Positions 1 to 5,925 of a stretch of DNA of 8,789 nt are shown here, piece by piece; the first letter of the stretch is position 1; every line of letters starts with the position of its first letter. A program made the position numbers and the translations under genes. Origin of the DNA: an uncultured Xanthobacteraceae bacterium. GTDB taxonomy: Bacteria; Pseudomonadota; Alphaproteobacteria; Rhizobiales; Xanthobacteraceae. The notes below the pieces were generated by a model. It was not told the origin of the DNA, made no database searches, and saw only the letters and a program-made list of their open reading frames with translations. Where the stretch lies: NCBI GenBank assembly GCA_955652195.1, contig CATPBC010000112.1, positions 1 to 8,789 on the forward strand, in the 5' to 3' direction.

Positions 1-121
1 CATGCGAACTTCGGAATCAAAGGGACACTAGCAAGTATATAATCCTAGTGTGGTTTTTGGATTTGAAGTTTCTATGGGAGTTTCCGACCGAACTGTAGGA
101 ACTTCAAATCCACCACACTGG
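1..121. repeat. Dispersed bulged-hairpin repeat, copy 1 (cut by the window edge)
   Basis: This stretch matches 7894-8013 in the same orientation at roughly 85% identity, counted by eye. It contains the 3' arm of a first hairpin (3-31), whose 5' arm must lie before the window. It then contains a complete second hairpin. There CTAGTGTGGT (45-54) pairs with 112-121, TTTT (55-58) is unpaired, GGATTTGAAGTTTC (59-72) pairs with 98-111, and 73-97 is the loop. Two positions are T·G wobbles (46/120 and 71/99). No reading frame explains it. It behaves like a REP/BIME-type or MITE-like element, but I cannot name the family. Confidence 0.85.
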
Positions 122-189
122 GGGGCGTTCAGCACTGCTAATGCCCTTGCACGGCATTGACGGTCAATTGGGCGGTAAATCGCGTCGAC

Positions 190-218
190 TTGTCCGGGCG
201 CGCGCGCCGCGTTATATA
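190..218 (+). promoter_or_regulatory. Probable sigma-70 promoter of rpmE
   Basis: TTGTCC (190-195, -35) and TATATA (213-218, -10) are separated by exactly 17 bases in a very GC-rich spacer. A start near 225 would leave a leader of about 33 nt before the rpmE start codon. This is inferred from consensus matching alone. The -10 is the only AT-rich hexamer in its neighbourhood, which supports the call. Confidence 0.5.
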
Positions 219-257
219 GCCGCCAAATCCCTGAAAAACAGCCGTTGAATTAAGGCC

Positions 258-482
258 ATGAAAACGGAAACTCATCCCAATTACCACACGATCAAGGTCG
301 TCATGACCGACGGCACCGAGTTCACCACGCGCTCGACCTGGGGCAAGCCCGGCGACACGCTGCATCTGGACATCGATCCGAAGTCGCACCCGGCCTGGAC
401 CGGCGGCCAGCAGCATCTGGTCGATCGTGGCGGACGGCTGTCGCGCTTCCAGAAGAAATTCTCGGGCTTCTTGAAGAAATAA
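258..482 (+). CDS. rpmE: 50S ribosomal protein L31
   Basis: This encodes a 74-residue ribosomal protein L31, a small component of the 50S subunit that helps bridge it to the 30S subunit. The protein starts [10 protein letters not shown], followed by the V-x-M-T-DG-T-x-F segment and the central STWG block of bacterial L31. The middle part, with SHPAWTGGQ, and the basic C-terminal tail ending FSGFLKK look like the alphaproteobacterial form. There are no cysteines, so this is the zinc-free C- type, which cannot serve as the zinc-responsive L31. The start at ATG 258 is the natural one. The upstream TTAAGG lies only 2 bases from it, so the Shine-Dalgarno match is weak. The gene has its own promoter (190-218) and converges on the RcdA-like gene, whose stop is about 20 bases away. 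A small GCCG/CGGC stem followed by TTTT (486-505) may end transcription. Identification is close to certain. Confidence 0.96.
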   Translation: MKTETHPNYHTIKVVMTDGTEFTTRSTWGKPGDTLHLDIDPKSHPAWTGGQQHLVDRGGRLSRFQKKFSGFLKK

Positions 483-485
483 TCG

Positions 486-505
486 GCCGTTTACGTCCGG
501 CTTTT
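486..505 (+). terminator. Weak candidate terminator after rpmE
   Basis: GCCG (486-489) and CGGC (498-501) can form a 4-bp stem with an 8-nt loop, followed directly by TTTT (502-505). It lies between two convergent genes and runs into the stop codon of the opposite gene. The stem is short, so this is only a candidate. Confidence 0.25.
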
Positions 506-1037
506 ACGTGGCGGAGCGCCGCGCATTCACTTCGAACGCGGCCTTGAGCAATCCCAATTGCCGCGAGACCGGATTATCGGCCGCGATTTTCGCCGCCGCC
601 GCAGCGTGCATGGTGGCGTCGAGCCGGCGCACTTCGGTCTGCAGCTTGGCCGAGCGGGCGATCAGTTCTTGCAGTTTGGCCGGCAACAGCGCGAGCGATT
701 TGGCGTCACCCGGTTCGCAGGCCGCCAGGCTGACCTTGGTCTTTTCCTTGTTGGCTTGCGCCAGCGTGATCTCGCCTTCCTTGACCGCCCGGTGCAGTAA
801 CAGCCAGGAGGCCAGATGCATCAGCCGGTTGGTCAACCGCAGGCTTTCGGTTGCGTAGACCAGTGCGGCGCCACGCTCGAGTTTCTTGGATTCCAGACGG
901 CCCGAACCATCAAGATAGGTCGCCGTCTCGTCGACTAGCGCCATGCCATCGCGAAACAGACCGGCAAATAGCGGGGAACTCGCCAGCCGCTCGCTAAACG
1001 ACACCGCGCCCGGATCTACGCTACGCTTCTCGGACAT
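504..1037 (-). CDS. rcdA: RcdA-like protein (DUF1465 family), regulator of CtrA degradation
   Basis: This encodes a 177-residue soluble, mostly helical protein of the DUF1465/RcdA family. In Caulobacter, RcdA is an adaptor that, with CpdR and PopA, helps deliver the master cell-cycle regulator CtrA and other substrates to the ClpXP protease. The visible family signature is the block F-x(2)-GMALV-(D/E)-ETA-x-YLDG-G-R near residues 30-48. It is followed by LVYATESLRLTNRLM and ASWLLLHRAV-x-(E/N)-GE near residues 60-93. The C-terminal half is Ala/Lys-rich and lower in conservation. There is no signal peptide or membrane segment. ATG 1037 has GAGG about 10 bases upstream. The gene is monocistronic or nearly so, because a strong terminator (1156-1188) separates it from upstream DUF1192. 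Family assignment rests on recalled resemblance. Function in this organism is inferred from Caulobacter and may differ. Confidence 0.82.
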   Translation of the reverse strand: MSEKRSVDPGAVSFSERLASSPLFAGLFRDGMALVDETATYLDGSGRLESKKLERGAALVYATESLRLTNRLMHLASWLLLHRAVKEGEITLAQANKEKTKVSLAACEPGDAKSLALLPAKLQELIARSAKLQTEVRRLDATMHAAAAAKIAADNPVSRQLGLLKAAFEVNARRSAT

Positions 1038-1155
1038 TTACGCTACGCCTCACACCCGAAGGCCGAGCATCGCCCGACGATCGGATGCTGTCCAGCATCC
1101 TAAACGGGAAGTTTCCGACATAGTTGCCGGCCGCCAAGTCACTGAAAACAATGGG

Positions 1156-1188
1156 AAATAAAAAAGGAGCCGCCGTTGCCGGCGGCTC
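1156..1188 (-). terminator. Strong intrinsic terminator on the minus strand
   Basis: GAGCCGCCG (1167-1175) pairs perfectly with CGGCGGCTC (1180-1188) around a TTGC loop. Read on the minus strand, the 9-bp GC stem is followed within two bases by TTTTTTATTT. On the plus strand there is no T-tract after the stem, so the terminator works for leftward transcription. No protein gene ends nearby on that strand: the DUF1192 stop is about 180 bases upstream. This points to a separate short transcript ending here. Confidence 0.85.
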
Positions 1189-1288
1189 AAGGCGATAACA
1201 GGGAGGCGTCAAACAGAGTGGACAGGAGCCACTCGATGTCCAGAAGATGGACGTATTCTGTAATGAACGAGAAAGCTTAACGAGAGAT
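1158..1288 (-). ncRNA. Candidate small RNA gene, about 130 nt
   Basis: On the minus strand a sigma-70-like promoter (1295-1324) and an intrinsic terminator (1156-1188) bracket a segment of about 130 bases with no plausible reading frame. In between are two hairpins. GTCCA/TGGAC (1238-1252) has loop UCUUC, and GAGTGG/CCACTC (1216-1234) has loop CUCCUGU. An unpaired stretch near 1199-1209 reads GACGCCUCCCU. Exposed CUCC/CCUCC motifs resemble the anti-Shine-Dalgarno elements of several rhizobial trans-acting sRNAs, so it could base-pair with mRNA leaders. I cannot assign it to a named family. An alternative is that it is the processed 3' UTR of the DUF1192 mRNA. One point against the fold: outside the 5-bp core of the first hairpin, the next pair is C·A on this strand. 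Confidence 0.55.
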
Positions 1289-1291
1289 TAA
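1277..1291. promoter_or_regulatory. Perfect CtrA-type box, TTAA-N7-TTAA
   Basis: TTAA (1277-1280), seven bases CGAGAGA, then TTAA (1288-1291) gives an exact match to the CtrA binding consensus. The match extends symmetrically to CTTAA...TTAAG. It sits just downstream of the predicted -10 (1295-1300) of the minus-strand promoter, covering the expected start site. In Caulobacter, boxes in that position usually repress. The neighbouring gene encodes a regulator of CtrA degradation. Binding is inferred from the motif only. Confidence 0.5.
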
Positions 1292-1294
1292 GAA

Positions 1295-1324
1295 ATCATA
1301 AAAAGTTGGCCGATGTTTTTACAA
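1295..1324 (-). promoter_or_regulatory. Sigma-70-like promoter for the candidate sRNA
   Basis: Read on the minus strand, TTGTAA (1319-1324) and TATGAT (1295-1300) are separated by 18 bases, giving 4/6 and 5/6 matches to the consensus hexamers. The predicted start is near 1288. A perfect 12-bp palindrome CGGCTTAAGCCG (1327-1338) lies directly upstream of the -35 and may be an operator. Confidence 0.5.
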
Positions 1325-1354
1325 TGCGGCTTAAGCCGGCGGCGTAATCTTCTA

Positions 1355-1370
1355 AAGCCCTAGAAGGCTT
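1355..1370 (-). terminator. Small hairpin at the DUF1192 stop codon
   Basis: AAGCC (1355-1359) and GGCTT (1366-1370) form a 5-bp stem with a 6-nt loop. On the minus strand the stem starts at the last base of the DUF1192 stop codon and is followed by TTTAGAAGATT. It may weaken read-through into the downstream sRNA region, but the tract is too poor for a confident terminator. Confidence 0.25.
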
Positions 1371-1564
1371 CACTTCTTGAAAAAAGAATCGGCCGCCGAT
1401 TTGACCGCGCGCTTGCGCGCCATGTCGGCTTCGAGCCGCGCAATCTCCTCTTTCAAAAGCGCGATACGCTCGCTGAGCTCGGGCGCCGAAAGCAGTGTGA
1501 GATCCTGGCCGATCTCATGGGAGATTTTCTTTTTCGGCCGGTCGTCGTCTTCGGGCGCGGGCAT
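1370..1564 (-). CDS. DUF1192 family small coiled-coil protein
   Basis: This encodes a 64-residue cytoplasmic protein of the alphaproteobacterial DUF1192 family, whose function is unknown to me. An acidic and basic N-terminus (MPAPEDDDRPKKK) leads into a conserved-looking segment with LTLLSAPELSERI. A heptad-rich helix, ALLKEEIARLEADMARKR, follows and is likely to form a coiled coil. The protein ends in the typical SAADSFFKK-like tail. The start at ATG 1564 is supported by AGGAG five bases upstream on the minus strand. The gene is divergent from the quinone oxidoreductase, with 114 bases between them. It lies upstream of rcdA on the same strand but is separated by a terminator. DUF1192 and DUF1465 genes are often near neighbours in rhizobia, as far as I recall, which suggests a link to envelope or cell-cycle control, though that is only inference. 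Confidence 0.85.
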   Translation of the reverse strand: MPAPEDDDRPKKKISHEIGQDLTLLSAPELSERIALLKEEIARLEADMARKRAVKSAADSFFKK

Positions 1565-1584
1565 GCTTGCTCCTGGACGGCGGA

Positions 1585-1613
1585 TTCTTAGCGGCGTCGA
1601 TGCCGGTTGTCAC
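1585..1613 (-). promoter_or_regulatory. Possible promoter of the DUF1192 gene
   Basis: On the minus strand GTGACA (1608-1613) and TAAGAA (1585-1590) are 17 bases apart. The -35 matches 5/6 and the -10 only 3/6. It would give a leader of about 14 nt ending at a good AGGAG ribosome binding site. Low confidence. Confidence 0.25.
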
Positions 1614-1678
1614 ATCGCGCGGCGACGGATAAGTCGGCCGTCGGGGGTTCATAGAGGATTATTCAAGAAGGGGTGTTC

Positions 1679-2683
1679 ATGCCGAAAGGCCATTTGCCAA
1701 AGTCGATGACCTGCATTGCCATCCGCGAGCCGGGCGGACCGGATGTCCTTGTCGGCAGCGAGCAGCCGTTGCCGTCGCCTGGTGAGGGCGAAATCCTGGT
1801 GAAAGTCATTGCCGCCGGCGTCAACCGGCCCGACGTCATGCAGCGGCAAGGCCACTATCCACCGCCGAAAGGCGCGACCGAAATTCCCGGCTTGGAAATA
1901 GCCGGCGAAGTCGTGGAACTAGGGCGCGGCACGAAGCGCTGGAAGCAAGGCGACAAGGTGATGGCGCTCGTCGTAGGCGGCGGCTATGCCGAATACTGCC
2001 TGGCTTTCGAAACCCACGCGCTGCCGGTGCCGGCAAATCTCTCTATGGTTGAGGCGGCGGCGATCCCGGAGACCTTCTTCACCGTCTGGCACAACGTGTT
2101 CGAACGCGGCAAGCTTGTCGCGGGCGAAACGCTGCTCGTGCATGGCGGTTCATCCGGCATCGGCACCACCGCTATTGCACTCGCCAAGGCGTTCGGCGCG
2201 CGCGTGCTTACCACCGCCGGCACGCCGGAGAAGTGCGAGGCTTGCCGCAAGCTCGGCGCCGACCTGGCGATTGATTACAAAACCGAAGACTTCGTCGCCT
2301 TGACTAAGCAAGCGACCCAAGGCCGCGGCGCCGACCTGATCCTGGACATGGTCGGCGGCGATTATGTCGGCCGCAATTACGAGGCCGCCGCCGTCGAAGG
2401 CCGTGTCGTGCAGATCGCATTTCTTGCTTCGTCGCGGGTCACTCTCGATCTGATGCGGCTGATGCTGAAGCGGCTCACCCACACTGGCTCGACGCTGCGC
2501 GCGCGGGCGGTTGCCGATAAGGCCGCGATCGCCCGCGCCGTGGAAAACAACGTGCTGCCGCTCATCGCTTCCGGGCGCGTAAAACCGCTCATCGATTCCA
2601 CCTTCCCGCTCGCGCAAGCGAGCGCCGCGCATGCCCGTATGGAGAGCGGTCAGCACATCGGCAAGATTGTGCTGACCCTTTGA
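1679..2683 (+). CDS. NAD(P)H:quinone oxidoreductase, PIG3/zeta-crystallin type
   Basis: This encodes a 334-residue zinc-free medium-chain dehydrogenase/reductase that probably reduces quinones with NADPH in the cytoplasm. The N-terminal GroES-like domain has GEILVKV-x-AAGVNRPDV-x-Q-R-x-G-x-YPPP, then IPGLEIAGEV near residue 65-75. The PETFFTVW block precedes the Rossmann domain, whose nucleotide-binding loop HGGSSGIGTTA starts at about residue 155. LGAD-x-AI-(N/D)-Y and ILDMVGGDY follow, and the C-terminus reads HIGKIVLTL as in this family. The zinc-ligand cysteines of alcohol dehydrogenases are absent. I chose ATG 1679 because AAGGGG lies five bases upstream. GTG 1673 and ATG 1706 are in-frame alternatives, and the latter would start right at the conserved MT-x-IAIREPGG but lacks a ribosome site. 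The gene looks monocistronic. The physiological substrate cannot be told from sequence. Confidence 0.92.
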   Translation: MPKGHLPKSMTCIAIREPGGPDVLVGSEQPLPSPGEGEILVKVIAAGVNRPDVMQRQGHYPPPKGATEIPGLEIAGEVVELGRGTKRWKQGDKVMALVVGGGYAEYCLAFETHALPVPANLSMVEAAAIPETFFTVWHNVFERGKLVAGETLLVHGGSSGIGTTAIALAKAFGARVLTTAGTPEKCEACRKLGADLAIDYKTEDFVALTKQATQGRGADLILDMVGGDYVGRNYEAAAVEGRVVQIAFLASSRVTLDLMRLMLKRLTHTGSTLRARAVADKAAIARAVENNVLPLIASGRVKPLIDSTFPLAQASAAHARMESGQHIGKIVLTL

Positions 2684-2768
2684 AACTAAAAGACAATATT
2701 CTTGCTCCGGGAGGCCCTAGGGGCTACTAAGACGCTAACGTTGCACGGATCTGGGCAGGCCGTAGCTC

Positions 2769-2829
2769 AATTCGGCTCAAATTCGGCGCGACCGTGGTAT
2801 TTGCAGGCCGGTGGTCGCGAATTCGGCGC
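2769..2829. repeat. Short direct and inverted repeats upstream of the c-di-GMP gene
   Basis: AATTCGGC occurs three times (2769, 2780, 2820), the last two extended to AATTCGGCGC. A 7-bp inverted repeat CGCGACC/GGTCGCG (2787-2793 and 2813-2819) lies between them. The 224 bases from 2684 to 2907 contain no gene I believe in and no convincing -10/-35 pair. This cluster is the only structure seen there and may be a regulator site. Confidence 0.3.
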
Positions 2830-2907
2830 AAAGCCCGGCGTTAGTCATTCCGGGGACACGTTATCGCCGTGGCGCCATTGCGCCGGTTACCGGCACGGAG
2901 GGGTTTT

Positions 2908-5859
2908 TTGGGAGCTTCGCGCGCGGCGAACCGGGACGGTGGGAACGTGCGCGGGCCAATTTATAGCGCGCTATTGGCCGCCGTCTTGGCGGCTTTGCCG
3001 GTTCTCTTCGCCGGTTCCGCCGCGCAGGCTCTCGAGGCGGTCAATGTCCATAGCGATACGCCGGCGATCGATCTGACCGATGCGGTCGAGTTCCAGCATA
3101 CCGAGGGCGATCGCATCCAAGTTTCAACCGCGCCGGCGGCGGACGGCATTATCCGGCGCATCGAGGTGCGCGCACGCACCGGCGGCAACAACTGGGCGGT
3201 CTTTGCGCTCGCCAATAACGGCGATGAGCAGATCGACCGGCTGGTCGTGGCGCCGCATTATCGCATGGTCGGCTCCGGACTTTTGTGGCCCGATCTCGGT
3301 CTCTCCCGCATCGTCTACATCACGCCGTCATCCGGCGATCCGCCGGAGCGCCAGGACAATGCCAGTGCCGACGTGTTCCGCATCACGCTCGATCCCGGCA
3401 CGGTGATCACATTCGTCGCCGAGCTGCACACCGAGCATGTGCCCCAGCTCTATCTCTGGGAACCCGACGCCTACAAGGACAAGCTCAATTCGCTCACCCT
3501 GTACCAGGGCATCGTTATTGGCATTGCCGGGTTGCTGGCGCTGTTCCTCACGATTCTATTCGTCGTCAAAGGCAGCGTGATGTTTCCCGCCGCGGCTGCG
3601 CTTGGCTGGGCGGTGCTGGTCTATATCGGCATCGATTTCGGTTTCTGGCCGAAAGTGTTCGATCTGTCCTCCAGCGCCGAACGCGTCTGGCGCGCTTCGG
3701 GGGAAGCAATGCTCGCCGCGACGCTGCTCGTGTTCCTGTTCGCCTATCTCAATCTCAATCGCTGGCATGTACGCTACGCTCACATCACCGTCGGCTGGCT
3801 CGCTTTCCTCGGCGCGTTGGTCGCGGTGGCGCTGTTCTCGCCGGCGGTCGCTTCCGGCATCGCGCGGATGTCGCTTTTTCTCGTCGCCGTGCTCGGCTTT
3901 GCGCTGGTCATATACCTTGCCAGCCACGACTACGATCGCGCGGTGATGCTGATCCCGACTTGGCTTCTTCTTGTGGTTTGGGTGATCGGTGCGGCGCTCA
4001 CCGTGCTTGGTCTGGTGACCAACGACATCATCGGCCCGGCGCTGCTTGGCGGGCTGGTGCTGATCGTCATGCTGATCGGCTTCACGGTAATGCAACACGC
4101 GTTCGCCGGCGGCATGGCGAGCAGCATCGTGTCGGACGTCGAGCGCCGGGCGCTGGCGCTGACCGGCGCCGGCGACATGATCTGGGATTGGGACGTTTCC
4201 GCCGACAAGGTGTTCACCAGTCCCGAGACCGAGACCGCGCTGGGGCTCAAACATGGGGCGCTCGAAGGTCCCGCCGCCAAATGGCTCGACGTTTTGCATC
4301 AGGCAGACCGCGATCGCTTCCGCGCCACGCTCGATGGCGTGCTCGAGCAGCGGCGCGGCCGGGTGGTGCAGGATTTCCGCATGCGCACCGCCGACGGCCA
4401 TTATCTCTGGTTCGCCTTGCGGGCCCGACCGGTTGTCGGCTCCGACGGCGAGGTAGTCCGTCTGGTCGGCACAATCACCGATGTCACCGAGCTCAAGACC
4501 GCCCAGGAGCGGCTCCTGCACGACGCTGTGCATGACAACCTGACAGGTTTGCCCAACCGCGAATTGTTTCTCGACCGGCTGAAAGCGGTGCTCGGGCTCG
4601 CCAAATCGGACGCCGCGCTGCGGCCGACCGTGTTGGTCATCGATCTCGACCGTTTCAAACAGGTCAACGATTCGGTGGGGATCGCGGTTGGCGACTCGAT
4701 CTTGCTGACCTTGGCGCGGCGGCTCGGCCGCCTGATCAAGCCGCAGGATACGCTGGCGCGCCTTGCCGGCGATCAGTTCGGCATGATCCTGCTTTCGGAA
4801 CGCGACTCCGCCCGTATTCCCGCGTTTGCTGAGACCATTCGCAAGGCGCTGCGCGCACCGATTACATTCCGTGACCGCGAGATATTCATAACCGCTTCGA
4901 TCGGACTCGCACTCGGCGGCGGCGAACCGCAACACGCCGAAGACGTGCTCAAGGATGCCGAACTCGCGATGTACCACGCCAAGCGCACCGGCGGCGACCG
5001 TATCGACGTGTTCAAGGACGCGATGCGGGCGCGAAAATCCGATCGGCTGTCGGTGGAATCCGATCTGCGCCGCGCGCTTGAACGCGATGAAATCACCATT
5101 CTTTATCAGCCGATCGTCCGCCTCGAAGATCGCGCGGTCGCAGGTTTCGAGGCGCTCGCCCGCTGGAACCATCCAAGAATGGGCCGGTTATCGCCTTCCG
5201 AATTCATCAACATCGCCGAGGAAACTGGACTGATCATCGAGCTTGGTCTGTTGGTTCTCGATCGCACCGCGCGCCAGCTCAGCGCTTGGCAGCGCACGGT
5301 ACGTCACCGCGAGCCGTTGTTTGCCAGCGTCAATGTCTCGTCGCGGCAATTGTTGCGTCACGATCTCATTCAGGATCTGCGTACGGTGCTTGCCCGCGCG
5401 CCTTTGACTCGCGGGTCGCTCAAACTGGAACTCACTGAATCGGTGGTGATGGAAAACCCCGAACACGCCGCACAGCTACTGCATCGGATCCGCGAACTGG
5501 GTGCCGGGCTCGCGCTCGACGATTTCGGCACCGGTTATTCGTCGTTGGCCTATTTGCAGCGTTTTCCGTTCGATACAATCAAGATCGACCAGTCATTCGT
5601 GCGCATGTCAGCGAAAGGCACGCGCCCGGTAATCCTGCGCTCGATGATCGCGCTTGCCCATGATCTCGGAATGGATGTGGTCGCCGAGGGCGCCGAAACC
5701 GATTCCGATGCCGTCGAACTGTTTCAGCTAGGCTGCGAATATGCCCAAGGCTTCGTGTTCGGCGAACCGATGAGCGCCGAGCGGGCGCGGGCGTTGCTCG
5801 AACCGGAATCCTCAGGCGTCAAGCATCAGGAATCCGGGATCAGGACGAAGGTGTTCTGA
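2908..5859 (+). CDS. Membrane c-di-GMP phosphodiesterase: 7TM-PAS-degenerate GGDEF-EAL
   Basis: This encodes a protein of 983 residues that probably hydrolyses cyclic di-GMP at the inner membrane in response to a periplasmic or membrane signal. Domains in order: a signal peptide ending near AAQA (residue ~40), a periplasmic beta-rich region (~42-185), and seven hydrophobic segments (~200-405) resembling the 7TMR-DISM type. A PAS/PAC domain (~418-533), GGDEF (~535-700) and EAL (~725-970) follow. The EAL domain keeps every catalytic element I can check: EALARW (E748), NVSSRQL, LELTES, DDFGTGYSS (D871/D872), IKID, AEGAET and QGFVFGEP. The GGDEF signature is AGDQF (620-624), the usual GH is GI, and the RxxD inhibitory site reads KPQD, so cyclase activity is unlikely. 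TTG 2908 is chosen because GGAGGGG (2897-2903) precedes it. GTG 2947, which gives a tidier signal peptide, and GTG 2869 are alternatives. The final residues are encoded by heptamer repeat DNA. Confidence 0.92.
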   Translation: MGASRAANRDGGNVRGPIYSALLAAVLAALPVLFAGSAAQALEAVNVHSDTPAIDLTDAVEFQHTEGDRIQVSTAPAADGIIRRIEVRARTGGNNWAVFALANNGDEQIDRLVVAPHYRMVGSGLLWPDLGLSRIVYITPSSGDPPERQDNASADVFRITLDPGTVITFVAELHTEHVPQLYLWEPDAYKDKLNSLTLYQGIVIGIAGLLALFLTILFVVKGSVMFPAAAALGWAVLVYIGIDFGFWPKVFDLSSSAERVWRASGEAMLAATLLVFLFAYLNLNRWHVRYAHITVGWLAFLGALVAVALFSPAVASGIARMSLFLVAVLGFALVIYLASHDYDRAVMLIPTWLLLVVWVIGAALTVLGLVTNDIIGPALLGGLVLIVMLIGFTVMQHAFAGGMASSIVSDVERRALALTGAGDMIWDWDVSADKVFTSPETETALGLKHGALEGPAAKWLDVLHQADRDRFRATLDGVLEQRRGRVVQDFRMRTADGHYLWFALRARPVVGSDGEVVRLVGTITDVTELKTAQERLLHDAVHDNLTGLPNRELFLDRLKAVLGLAKSDAALRPTVLVIDLDRFKQVNDSVGIAVGDSILLTLARRLGRLIKPQDTLARLAGDQFGMILLSERDSARIPAFAETIRKALRAPITFRDREIFITASIGLALGGGEPQHAEDVLKDAELAMYHAKRTGGDRIDVFKDAMRARKSDRLSVESDLRRALERDEITILYQPIVRLEDRAVAGFEALARWNHPRMGRLSPSEFINIAEETGLIIELGLLVLDRTARQLSAWQRTVRHREPLFASVNVSSRQLLRHDLIQDLRTVLARAPLTRGSLKLELTESVVMENPEHAAQLLHRIRELGAGLALDDFGTGYSSLAYLQRFPFDTIKIDQSFVRMSAKGTRPVILRSMIALAHDLGMDVVAEGAETDSDAVELFQLGCEYAQGFVFGEPMSAERARALLEPESSGVKHQESGIRTKVF

Positions 5860-5925
5860 CCAGGAGTCAGTAATCAGTAATCAGAACAAATATTCTGATT
5901 ACTGATTTCTGATTTCCGATTCCTG
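5825..5925. repeat. Heptamer-repeat inverted region spanning the end of the EAL gene
   Basis: Heptamers occur in tandem. ATCAGGA, ATCCGGG, ATCAGGA (5825-5845) lie inside the coding region. AGGAGTC, AGTAATC, AGTAATC (5862-5882) lie after the stop. The complementary series CTGATTA, CTGATTT, CTGATTT, CCGATTC (5895-5922) follows. The second and third blocks are inverted relative to each other and form a long hairpin. The AT-rich composition contrasts with the flanking genes. Confidence 0.8.
5872..5907. terminator. Bidirectional hairpin between convergent genes
   Basis: AATCAGTAATCAGAA (5872-5886) and its exact complement (5893-5907) form a perfect 15-bp stem around CAAATA. It fills the gap between the convergent EAL and yqgE genes and could end transcription from both sides. 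The tail is T-rich but not a clean U-tract, and the stem is AT-rich, so termination efficiency is uncertain. Outer bases CAGGA/TCCTG could lengthen the stem imperfectly. Confidence 0.6.

Noticed and set aside
1021..1212. Small minus-strand open frame of 63 codons before rcdA
   Set aside because: It runs through the strong terminator hairpin and overlaps the rcdA start; composition looks random.
2702..3076. Open frame starting just after the quinone oxidoreductase
   Set aside because: It overlaps the signal peptide coding part of the EAL protein in another frame, has no ATG with a ribosome site and shows no family resemblance.
3285..4535. Second plus-strand open frame of 416 codons inside the same gene
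   Set aside because: An Arg-rich translation in another frame of a confidently identified gene, with no domain.
3556..5172. Long open frame of 538 codons antisense to the c-di-GMP gene
   Set aside because: It is a shadow of GC-rich codons. The opposite strand has full 7TM-PAS-GGDEF-EAL homology, while this translation is rich in His, Gln and Arg with no recognisable domain.
5862..5925. CRISPR-like short repeats
   Set aside because: Units are contiguous heptamers in two inverted blocks, with no spacers and no cas genes.
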